Part shown: in pieces, positions 28,519 to 35,929 of the stretch
Layout: each line of letters starts with the position of its first letter
Position numbering within the stretch: the stretch's first letter is position 1
Assembly: GCF_029975155.1 (NCBI RefSeq)
Contig: NZ_JARKPQ010000096.1
Span: 29,854-93,853 of the forward strand
DNA from: Propionicimonas sp.
GTDB taxonomy: Bacteria > Actinomycetota > Actinomycetes > Propionibacteriales > Propionibacteriaceae
Length of the DNA stretch: 64,000 nucleotides
Direction of reading: 5' to 3'
Translations under genes and position numbers: made by a program
The notes under the pieces: generated by a model
The model's input: only the letters and a program-made list of their open reading frames with translations
Told to the model about the DNA's origin: nothing
Databases searched by the model: none

Positions 28519-28557
28519 TATGCCCCCTGGGGTACAAGGTATGCCCCCGGGGGTGTA
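28519..28557 (+). promoter_or_regulatory. paired CsoR/CstR-like operators upstream of tusA
   Basis: Two C-tract/G-tract sites, TATGCCCCCTGGGGTACA (28519-28536) and TATGCCCCCGGGGGTGTA (28540-28557), have centres 21 bp apart, two helical turns. They lie about 55-95 nt before the tusA ATG and overlap a possible promoter (TTGAGC at 28492, 18 bp, CAATAT at 28516). With the site near 28344 they fill the 313-bp divergent region 28300-28612; no gene is seen there. Confidence 0.6.
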
Positions 28558-28612
28558 CGCTCCTCATCGTCGGACAACGCAGTCCGGCAGGAACAAGGAG
28601 TGTCAGGGACCA

Positions 28613-28873
28613 ATGTCCGCAACCATCGAAGAACTCAAGTCCATTGCGTCCCCCGTCGTGGTCGACGCTCGGGGAGTGTCGTGCCCCGGCCCGATCCTCG
28701 CCGCGAAGAAGCAGATCGGCGCAGTGGTCGTCGGGAATGTCATGGAAGTGCTCGCGACCGACTCGGGCACGCTGAAGGACATCCCCGCCTGGTGCCGCAA
28801 GATGGGCCACGATTTCCTGGGTTCCTTCGAGGAGGCCGGCTCGATCCACCTGTTCCTGCGCAAGGCGAAGTAG
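28613..28873 (+). CDS. tusA: TusA-family sulfur carrier
   Basis: 86-aa cytoplasmic persulfide carrier. The signature CPGP (CPxP family) lies in ARGVSCPGPILAAKK, where the first cysteine carries the sulfane sulfur, and a second cysteine is in AWCRKMGH. ATG at 28613 is chosen because AAGGAG lies upstream and TusA homology begins there; an upstream in-frame extension would translate the operators. First gene of the plus arm; the next gene starts 5 nt after the stop. Confidence 0.9.
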   Translation: MSATIEELKSIASPVVVDARGVSCPGPILAAKKQIGAVVVGNVMEVLATDSGTLKDIPAWCRKMGHDFLGSFEEAGSIHLFLRKAK

Positions 28874-28878
28874 CGGCG

Positions 28879-29304
28879 ATGTCCGCAGCCGCTGACCCCG
28901 GCGGGACGCCGCGGGTTCTGGTCTTCTCCACCATCAACATCTCCGACCCGGGCATCGACCTGGCCGGAAGCCGGCACCTGGAGTACCCGGCGACCGTGCA
29001 GACGATGGCCGTGCCGTGCAGCAGCGGGCTCAAGCCGAGCTGGCTGATTCACGCGCTGGAGAGCGGCTTCGAGGGCGTCTTCGTGGCCTCGGACGGCGAG
29101 GAGTGCGCCTACCTGCCGGACTGCGCAGAGCGCACGGCGGCGATCATCGACCGGGCGCAGGCGATCATGAGCGAGCGGGGCATCCCGGCGTCCCGGCTGA
29201 AGATGGCCGCGCTGTGCTCGGTGTGCGCGGAGCCGTTCGCCAACTACATGCGTGAGTTCTCCGCGACGCTGCAGCAGCTCCGGGCCACGGCCTCGGTCGC
29301 CTGA
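28879..29304 (+). CDS. MvhD/FlpD-like hydrogenase/Hdr iron-sulfur subunit, cysteine-depleted
   Basis: 141-aa protein that fits PF02662 (MvhD/FlpD), the subunit passing electrons into HdrA in methanogens and QmoB in sulfate reducers. The core DLAGSRHLEYP, VPCSSGLKPSWLIHALESG and GVFVASDGEEC aligns well. The family's N-terminal CxxC is replaced by STINIS, and the first Cys of the CHxGDC motif is Ser71; only Cys47 and Cys76 of the cluster set remain, with extra Cys82, Cys113 and Cys116. A normal [2Fe-2S] cluster is therefore doubtful. It may have become a docking or persulfide-handling subunit. Confidence 0.78.
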   Translation: MSAAADPGGTPRVLVFSTINISDPGIDLAGSRHLEYPATVQTMAVPCSSGLKPSWLIHALESGFEGVFVASDGEECAYLPDCAERTAAIIDRAQAIMSERGIPASRLKMAALCSVCAEPFANYMREFSATLQQLRATASVA

Positions 29305-29340
29305 GCGTCGCCCACCTATCAGGAAAGTCAGGGAAGATCG

Positions 29341-29820
29341 ATGGCGAAGAAGACCATCATTGTGTTCAGCGGCGACTACGACCGGGTCATGGCGGCCTTC
29401 ATCATCGCCAACGGCGCGGCCGCCATGGACGACGACGTCACCATGTTCTTTACATTCTGGGGTCTGGCCGCGCTGCGGAAGACGGCTCCGGCCGCCGGAG
29501 GCGGTTCGAACAAGAGCGGGCTGCAGAAGGCATTCTCGGCGATGCTCCCGAAGCACGCCGAGAAACTCGGGCTCTCGAAATTCAATTTCGGTGGTGCCGG
29601 TCGCTCGATGATGAAGAAGGTGATGAAGGCCGAGAATGTCATGACCGTTGCGGAATTGCTCGACACGGCGCGCGAACAGGGCATCAAGCTGATCGCCTGC
29701 ACCATGTCGATGGACGTGCTGGGCATCGGCAAGGAAGAGCTCATCGACGGCATCGAGTACGCCGGCGTGGCCACCTATCTGGGCGAGGCCGACGAGGCCA
29801 ACGTCAACCTCTTCATCTGA
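29341..29820 (+). CDS. DsrE-family protein
   Basis: 159-aa DsrE-like sulfur-carrier protein, distinct from the one at 25837. It begins KTIIVFSGDYDRVMAAFIIANGA, contains VTMFFTFWGLAAL and the conserved cysteine in LIACTMSMDVLGI. A Lys/Met-rich insert in residues about 60-95 may form an amphipathic surface helix. It stands between the MvhD-like and QmoA-like genes in the same operon, which supports a role in persulfide delivery to the flavoprotein complex. Confidence 0.85.
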   Translation: MAKKTIIVFSGDYDRVMAAFIIANGAAAMDDDVTMFFTFWGLAALRKTAPAAGGGSNKSGLQKAFSAMLPKHAEKLGLSKFNFGGAGRSMMKKVMKAENVMTVAELLDTAREQGIKLIACTMSMDVLGIGKEELIDGIEYAGVATYLGEADEANVNLFI

Positions 29821-29855
29821 TCTGGCGCCGCGGGGCGGCGAGCAAGGAGCGCACG

Positions 29856-32576
29856 ATGGACTACGACGTGCTCGTGGTCGGCAGCGGGATCGGCGGCATG
29901 GAGTCGTCGATCAAGCTCGCCGACATGGGCTACCAGGTCCTGCTGGTCGAGAAGGAGGCGAGCGTCGGCGGCCGGATGATCCTGCTGAGCAAGGTCTTTC
30001 CGACCCTGGACTGTGCCTCGTGCATCTCCGGCCCGAAGATGTCGTCAACGATCAACCATCCGAACATCACGACGATGGCGTACAGCGAGGTCCGAGAAAT
30101 ACGTAGAAATACCTACGGACGATTCAATGTGGTGATTCGGCAGAAGCCGAGATTCGTGGACTGGGCGGCCTGCACGGGTTGCGACGCGTGCCAGAAGGCG
30201 TGCACGGTCGCCGTTCCGGACCAGTTCAACGCCGACCTCGCCGCCCGCCGCGCCGCCTACATCGCCTTCCCGCAGGCCGTGCCGAAGAAGGCCGTGCTGG
30301 AACGCGCCGGCACCTCGCCCTGCATCGGCGCGTGCCCGGCCGGGATCAAGGCCCACGGCTACGTGTCGCTGGTGCGTTCGGGCAAGCACGAGGAGGCGTT
30401 CCAACTCGTCCTGGACGCCACCCCGCTGGTCGGCACCCTCGGCCGCGCCTGCTACGCGCCGTGCGAGACCGAGTGCACGCGGACGAAGCTGGAGGGCCCC
30501 GTTCCGATCCGGCTGATCAAGCGCTTCGCCGCCGACCGGCACTACGCGGACACCCCTGCCGGCGGCCCGGCGATCGAGGTCGCCGAACCCAACGGCAGGA
30601 AGATCGCGATCGTGGGCTCCGGGCCGGCCGGCCTGACCGCGGCCTGGCAGCTGGCCCGCAAGGGCTACCAGGTGACGATCCTGGAGAAACGCGAGCAGCC
30701 CGGCGGCTACCTGCGCCACGCGATCCCGGCCTACCGGCTGCCCCACGACGTGGTGGACGCCGACATCGCGAACCTCACCTCGCTCGGCGTGGAGATCCGG
30801 TGCAACGCCCCGGTCGCCGACCCGCAGGCGCTGCGGGACGAGGGCTACGACGCTGTGATCGTCGCCACCGGCACGCAGGTCGCCACCCGCATGGACGTCC
30901 CTGGCGAGGACGCCGACGGCTCGCTGAACGGGCTCGACTTCCTGGCCGCCGTCGCCAACGGCGCCGCGCCCGACCTGACCGGCAAGCGGGTGGTCGTGGT
31001 CGGCGGAGGCAACGTCGCGATGGACGCTGCGCGCGTGTCGCTGCGGCTGGGTGCGGCGGAGGCCAGGGTCGCCTACCGGCGTACCCGCGCCGAGATGCCC
31101 GCCCACCACGTGGAGAGCGCGGACGCCGAGGCGGAGGGCGCGGTGTTCGAGCTGCTGGTCGCGCCCACCGAGGTCGTCACGACGGACGGTCACGTGGCCG
31201 GGCTGAAGCTGCAGAAGATGCGGCTCGGCGAGCCCGACGCGTCCGGACGCCGCAGCCCCGAGCCCGTCCCCGGCAGCGAGTACGTGCTGGACTGCGACCT
31301 GGTGATCTCCACCATCGGGATGAGCCCCGATCCGGCGCCGTTCGCCTCCCTCGCCGACAAGCGCGGCCGGATCACGGTCGACCCGAAGACGCTGCAGACC
31401 TCGGTGCCGTACCTGTTCGCCGCCGGCGACGTGACCGCGGGGGCCACCGACATCACCCGCGCGATCGGCTCGGGCCGCCGCGCCGCGCACATGGTCGACC
31501 GCTGGCTCACCGGGCAGCCGCTGGACGGCTTCACCGCGCTGGACGACCGGCTGGAGACCGTCTCCGGCGATGCGGTGCTGGCCCGGCAGACCGCCTTCGG
31601 CCACCGCCACCCGATCAGCGGCGACGTGTCGCTCGTCCAGCACCCGCGCGACTTCGCCGAGATCGAGGCCCCGCTCACCGAGGACCAGGCGCGCGGCGGC
31701 GCCGGCTCCTGCCTCGACTGCGGCGTCTGCTCGGAGTGCCAGGAGTGCGTGAAGGCCTGCCCCGCGTTCGCGATCCGGCTCGACGAGCACGAGCACGTCC
31801 GCGACGTCGAGGTGGGCGCGGTCGTGGTCGCCACCGGCCACAAGCTGTTCGCCGCCGACCTCAAGCCCGAGTACGGCTTCGGGACCTTCCCCAACGTGAT
31901 CACCGGCATGCAGATGGACCGGCTGCTCGCTCCGACCCGTCCGTTCAACACGGTGCTGCGGCCAGGCGACGGCAAGGTGCCCGACCGGATCGGCTACATC
32001 TCCTGCACGGGCTCGCGCGACAAGACCGTCGGCAACCCGCTGTGCTCGAAGTTCTGCTGCATGTACTCGATCAAGCAGAACCAGCTGATCATGGGCGCCC
32101 TGCCGCTGGCCGACGTGAGCATGCACTACATCGACATGCGCGCGGCGGGGAAGCGGTACGAGGAGTTCTACACCCAGGCCCAGGACATGGGCGCCCAGTA
32201 CATCAAGGGCAGGGTCTCGAAGATCACCGAGGAGCCCAACGGCGACCTGCTCGTCCGCTACGAGGACATCGAGAACGGCGGCGGGATCGTCGAGGCGTCC
32301 TACGACCTCGTGGTGCTGGCGGTGGGCATCCAGCCCAACCGGGACGTCGAGCGGCTGTTCGCCGAGGTTCCGCTGGGCCTGGACGAGTACTACTACGTCG
32401 CCGAGCCGAGCGCGGAGCTCAGTCCCGGCCAGACGAGCATCCCCGGGGTCTTCGTCGCCGGCACCGCGTCGGGCGCGAAGGACATCGTGGACACGATCCT
32501 GCACTCCGGGGCTGCGGTTGCCCAGGTGGCCGCCCATCTCGAACACCACCACTTCAGTCAGGAGGTGCCGGCATGA
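29856..32576 (+). CDS. HdrA/QmoA-like flavoprotein with inserted GltD/NfnB-like NAD(P)H module
   Basis: 906 aa, more than twice the ~400 aa of QmoA. Order: FAD fold (VLVVGSGIGGMESSIKLAD), a ferredoxin-type site CTGCDACQKAC (about 106), then a complete GltD/NfnB-like insert of about 470 residues. The insert has a Cys-rich helical lead-in (CIGACPAGIKAHGY about 155, CYAPCETECTR about 199), FAD motif VGSGPAGLTAAWQLA (about 251) and NAD(P) motif VVGGGNVAMDAAR (about 380). HdrA then resumes with CLDCGVCSECQECVKACP (about 619) and CSKFCCMYSIKQNQ. It could link NAD(P)H, flavin and quinone pools, possibly by bifurcation (inference). The stop overlaps the next start (ATGA). Confidence 0.85.
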   Translation: MDYDVLVVGSGIGGMESSIKLADMGYQVLLVEKEASVGGRMILLSKVFPTLDCASCISGPKMSSTINHPNITTMAYSEVREIRRNTYGRFNVVIRQKPRFVDWAACTGCDACQKACTVAVPDQFNADLAARRAAYIAFPQAVPKKAVLERAGTSPCIGACPAGIKAHGYVSLVRSGKHEEAFQLVLDATPLVGTLGRACYAPCETECTRTKLEGPVPIRLIKRFAADRHYADTPAGGPAIEVAEPNGRKIAIVGSGPAGLTAAWQLARKGYQVTILEKREQPGGYLRHAIPAYRLPHDVVDADIANLTSLGVEIRCNAPVADPQALRDEGYDAVIVATGTQVATRMDVPGEDADGSLNGLDFLAAVANGAAPDLTGKRVVVVGGGNVAMDAARVSLRLGAAEARVAYRRTRAEMPAHHVESADAEAEGAVFELLVAPTEVVTTDGHVAGLKLQKMRLGEPDASGRRSPEPVPGSEYVLDCDLVISTIGMSPDPAPFASLADKRGRITVDPKTLQTSVPYLFAAGDVTAGATDITRAIGSGRRAAHMVDRWLTGQPLDGFTALDDRLETVSGDAVLARQTAFGHRHPISGDVSLVQHPRDFAEIEAPLTEDQARGGAGSCLDCGVCSECQECVKACPAFAIRLDEHEHVRDVEVGAVVVATGHKLFAADLKPEYGFGTFPNVITGMQMDRLLAPTRPFNTVLRPGDGKVPDRIGYISCTGSRDKTVGNPLCSKFCCMYSIKQNQLIMGALPLADVSMHYIDMRAAGKRYEEFYTQAQDMGAQYIKGRVSKITEEPNGDLLVRYEDIENGGGIVEASYDLVVLAVGIQPNRDVERLFAEVPLGLDEYYYVAEPSAELSPGQTSIPGVFVAGTASGAKDIVDTILHSGAAVAQVAAHLEHHHFSQEVPA

Positions 32577-34345
32577 GCCAGGCCGACGAGCCAACGACCG
32601 GCGGCACCGAGCGCCGGATCGGCGTGTACATCTGCCACTGCGGCGGCAACATCTCCGACTACGTGGACGTGGAGGCCGTCCGCGAGGCGCTGAAGGACGA
32701 ACCGGGCGTCGTCGTCTCGGAATCGCCGGTGTTCGCCTGCTCGGACGGCACCCAGCACGACATGATCGACGACATCCGGGCCCAGCATCTCGATGGGCTG
32801 GTGGTCGCGTCCTGCTCGCCCAAGCTGCACCAGGTCACCTTCCGCAACGTGGCGAAGCGCGCCGACCTCAACCCGTACACCTACACGCAGGTGAACGTGC
32901 GCGAGCAGGACTCGTGGGCACACCCGCACGACCGGGCGGGCGCCACGCAGAAGGCGATCGGGCTGGTCAGGGCAGGGGTCGCGAAGACCCGGCTGTCCGA
33001 CCCGCTGGAGCCGCTGCGGTTCGACACGGTGCCCACGGCGCTCGTGGTCGGCGGTGGCATCGCCGGCCTGCGCGCGGCGATCGGCCTGGCCGACCTGGGG
33101 ATCCAGGCGGTTCTGGTGGAGCGCGACGCGAAACTCGGCGGCTGGGTGGGCCGGTTCGGCCCGACCTTCCCCGACGACGCCTCCGGTGCGGACGAGGTGG
33201 CCGGCCTGGTCGAGCAGATCAGGGCCCGGCGCGACATCACCGTCTACACCAGCGCGGAGCTGACCGGAAAGTCGGGCACCTTCGGCAACTACACCGCCGA
33301 GCTCACCCTGCACCGCGGCGGCTCGGACAAGCAGCTCAGCGTCGACGTCGGCTCGATCATCGTGGCGACGGGCTTCGACTCCTACGAGCCCGACGCCGGC
33401 GAGTTCGGCTACGGGATCGAGGGCGTGCTGACGCTGCCCGAGTTCAAGGAACTGGTGGACGCCGCCCCGTCCGGCCCACTCAGCTACGCGGGACGCAGGG
33501 TGCGCTCGATCGCCTACGTGTACTGCGTGGGCTCGCGGCAGCAGGGCGGCAACGAGTACTGCTCGAAGTACTGCTGCACGGCGACGATCCACGCGTCCCT
33601 GCAGGTCGCGAAGGTGGATCCGTCCGTCCGGCAGTACCACCTGCATCGCGACATCCGCGCCTACGGCCGCAACGAGCTGCTCTACAACGACTCGCGCGAG
33701 GCCGGCTCGACCTACCTGAAGTTCGCCGACGACCAGCCGCCGTCCGTGGCGAAGCTGCCCGGCGGTGGCCTGGGCGTGACCGTGACCGACCTGCTCACGG
33801 AGAGTCGCGAGCTGACGATCCCGGTCGACCTGGTGGTGCTGGTCACCGGCATGGTGCCCAGGGAGAACTCCCGGCTGGTCGAAGTGCTCAAGCTGCCGGT
33901 GGGCAGTGACGGCTTCTTCAACGAGATCCACCCCAAGCTGCGCCCGGTGGAGACGGTGGTGGACGGCGTGATGATCGCCGGCTGCTGCCAGAGCCCCCGG
34001 ACGGTGGGGGAGAGCGTCGCCGCCGGTCTGGCCGCGGTCGCCCAGAGCGCCGCGCTGCTGAAGAAGGGCTATGCCGAGCTCGAGCCGCTGGTCGCCCGGG
34101 TCGACCCCGAGACCTGCGTGGGCAGCGGCGAGTGCCTGACCTCCTGCCCGTACGACGCGATCACCAGCATCGAGTGGGACGGCCGCCACGTCGCGACCGT
34201 CGACCCGGCGACCTGCAAGGGCTGCGGCGGCTGCGTCCCGGTGTGCGGCAGGGACGCGATCGACCTGCTGGGCTACACCGACGCCCAGATGCGCGCCGCG
34301 ATCGAGGAACTCATCGTGGCCGAACCGATCAAGGAGCCGGCATGA
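32573..34345 (+). CDS. HdrA/QmoB-like FAD and Fe-S subunit
   Basis: 590-aa HdrA-type flavoprotein. It begins with GVYICHCGGNISDYVDV and CSPKLHQVTF, typical HdrA N-terminal signatures, then has the FAD motif VVGGGIAGLRAAIGLADLG, a cysteine set YCSKYCCTATIHASLQ and two C-terminal ferredoxin motifs. The last motif is complete (CKGCGGCVPVCG). The first, CVGSGECLTSCP, has Ser where the second Cys is expected, so it may hold a [3Fe-4S] or Ser-ligated cluster. ATGA overlaps on both sides couple it to the QmoA-like and winged-helix genes. No MvhD-like extension is fused, matching the separate MvhD-like gene upstream. Confidence 0.87.
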   Translation: MSQADEPTTGGTERRIGVYICHCGGNISDYVDVEAVREALKDEPGVVVSESPVFACSDGTQHDMIDDIRAQHLDGLVVASCSPKLHQVTFRNVAKRADLNPYTYTQVNVREQDSWAHPHDRAGATQKAIGLVRAGVAKTRLSDPLEPLRFDTVPTALVVGGGIAGLRAAIGLADLGIQAVLVERDAKLGGWVGRFGPTFPDDASGADEVAGLVEQIRARRDITVYTSAELTGKSGTFGNYTAELTLHRGGSDKQLSVDVGSIIVATGFDSYEPDAGEFGYGIEGVLTLPEFKELVDAAPSGPLSYAGRRVRSIAYVYCVGSRQQGGNEYCSKYCCTATIHASLQVAKVDPSVRQYHLHRDIRAYGRNELLYNDSREAGSTYLKFADDQPPSVAKLPGGGLGVTVTDLLTESRELTIPVDLVVLVTGMVPRENSRLVEVLKLPVGSDGFFNEIHPKLRPVETVVDGVMIAGCCQSPRTVGESVAAGLAAVAQSAALLKKGYAELEPLVARVDPETCVGSGECLTSCPYDAITSIEWDGRHVATVDPATCKGCGGCVPVCGRDAIDLLGYTDAQMRAAIEELIVAEPIKEPA

Positions 34346-34620
34346 TTCAGACGCTGCGCGACCCCCGCGAGGTCATCCGGGAGGAACCCCTGATGCACAC
34401 CCCGATCCTCGCCGCGCTCGCGGGAGGGCCGGCGACCATCCCCGAGATCGCCGAACGGATCGGGCATCCCGTCCACGAGGTCGTCTACTGGGTGATGGGC
34501 ATGCGCCGCTACGGCCTGCTGGTCGAGAGCACCGAGGCCGACGACGACGGCTACTTCAGCTATCGCGTGGTCGGCCAGGCCGAGCCCGGGGCCACGCTCG
34601 AGGAGTGTGAGTACGAATGA
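34342..34620 (+). CDS. small winged-helix protein within the Hdr/Qmo-like operon
   Basis: 92 aa. The pattern LAALAGGPATIPEIAERIG, EVVYWVMGMRRYGLLVE and a beta hairpin (GYFSYRVV) is a compact winged helix without an effector domain. The C-terminus is acidic. It overlaps both neighbours by 4 bp and is thus translated at matched levels with the enzyme subunits, which is unusual for a free regulator; it may be a structural or assembly factor. No family is confidently recognised. Confidence 0.6.
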   Translation: MIQTLRDPREVIREEPLMHTPILAALAGGPATIPEIAERIGHPVHEVVYWVMGMRRYGLLVESTEADDDGYFSYRVVGQAEPGATLEECEYE

Positions 34621-35789
34621 CCGCCCTGGTCGATCCGAACCTGATCACCGACCTGCAGAAGTTCGGTGCGGCGGAGATCAACGCCTGTGTCAGCTGCGGC
34701 AACTGCACGGCGATCTGCCCGCTGGCCGACAACGACGCCATGTTCCCGCGCAAGCTCATCCGGCTCGCGCAGGTCGGGCTCACCGACGACCTCGTGTCCA
34801 GCAAGGAACTGTGGACGTGCTACGGCTGCGGCGTCTGTACGACGCGATGCCCGCAGGAGGCCGATCCGGGTGAGTTCATGGGCACCGCCCGCCGCTACGC
34901 GATCGCCCACTACGACCGCAGCGGGGTCGCCCGGGCGCTGTACACCAGACCCGTCGTCGGGACAGCGATCGTCGTCGGCGCAGCAGCGTTCTTCGCGCTC
35001 TTCTTCGCCGCGATCCGGGGGCGGCAGAGCCATGAGTCGCTGGCCTTGTTCGACTTCATCCCCTACGGCGTGATCCACACCACCGGCATCGTGCTGATGG
35101 TCGTGGTCGCCCTGTTCAGCCTGCTGGGCATCGGCCTGCTGGCCAGGGACATCGCCCGTCGCGACGGCGTGACCTGGTCGTCGCTGTTCGGCGGCAGGCA
35201 GGCCTGGGGACGGACGCTGCGCGCCCTGTGGTACGCGCTCGGCATCGAGTCCCTGGGCCAGAAGCGGTACCGCGACGACTGCCACGACGACGAGCCGGTC
35301 GAGCCGCTGTACCGGCGGCGCTGGCTGATCCACTCGCTCACCCTGTGGGGCTTCCTGGGCCTGCTGCTGGCCACCATGCTCGACTACGGCATGGACCTGC
35401 TCGGGATCAAGGCCACCGGCACGCCGGTGCCGATCTGGTACCCCGTCCGGCTGCTGGGCACCGTGGCCGGGCTCGCGCTGATGTACGGCGTGACCTGGTT
35501 CATGATCAGGCGCTGGCAGGAGGCGAAGCAGTGCAACGACTCCAGCAAGCCCTCGGACTGGCTGTTCCTTGCGCTGCTCTGGGTCACCGGCCTCACCGGG
35601 TTCCTGATCGAGGCGGCCCTCTATGTCGAGCCGGTCCCGGCGTGGGGCTACTGGGTGTTCCTGATCCATGTCGCGATCGCGATGGAGTTGTGCCTGTTCC
35701 TGCCGTTCACCAAGTTCGCGCACGCGATGTACCGTCCGGTCGCGCTGTTCTTCCACGGGCTCGCGAGGGACCGGCACGGGGTGGCCTGA
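34617..35789 (+). CDS. QmoC-like Fe-S/heme-b membrane subunit
   Basis: 390 aa. An N-terminal HdrC-like domain has two [4Fe-4S] motifs, CVSCGNCTAICP (about 24) and CYGCGVCTTRCP (about 68). About six membrane helices follow; histidines in PYGVIHTTG, WLIHSLTLW, LIHVAIAMEL and KFAHAMYR are candidate heme-b ligands as in NarI/DsrM/QmoC. This fusion is the hallmark of QmoC and predicts electron exchange with the quinone pool. It closes the operon; a 140-bp gap follows before tkt. Confidence 0.9.
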   Translation: MTALVDPNLITDLQKFGAAEINACVSCGNCTAICPLADNDAMFPRKLIRLAQVGLTDDLVSSKELWTCYGCGVCTTRCPQEADPGEFMGTARRYAIAHYDRSGVARALYTRPVVGTAIVVGAAAFFALFFAAIRGRQSHESLALFDFIPYGVIHTTGIVLMVVVALFSLLGIGLLARDIARRDGVTWSSLFGGRQAWGRTLRALWYALGIESLGQKRYRDDCHDDEPVEPLYRRRWLIHSLTLWGFLGLLLATMLDYGMDLLGIKATGTPVPIWYPVRLLGTVAGLALMYGVTWFMIRRWQEAKQCNDSSKPSDWLFLALLWVTGLTGFLIEAALYVEPVPAWGYWVFLIHVAIAMELCLFLPFTKFAHAMYRPVALFFHGLARDRHGVA

Positions 35790-35929
35790 ACCCCGGAGTC
35801 CACGACGTTTCCGGTGAGACGGCAACATGCGACCACCACGCGAGGGCGGCCAGGGATTGTGAAAGGCTGGGGCAGTGAGGCGGGACGACCGCCATTGTTG
35901 CGTTTCAAACCCACGGAGGAAGGCCACCG

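Noticed and set aside
25837..35789. Classical dissimilatory sulfate reduction or rDsr sulfur oxidation locus
   Set aside because: dsrAB, aprAB, sat, dsrN and dsrJKMOP are not present, and the DsrC-like protein lacks the second cysteine.
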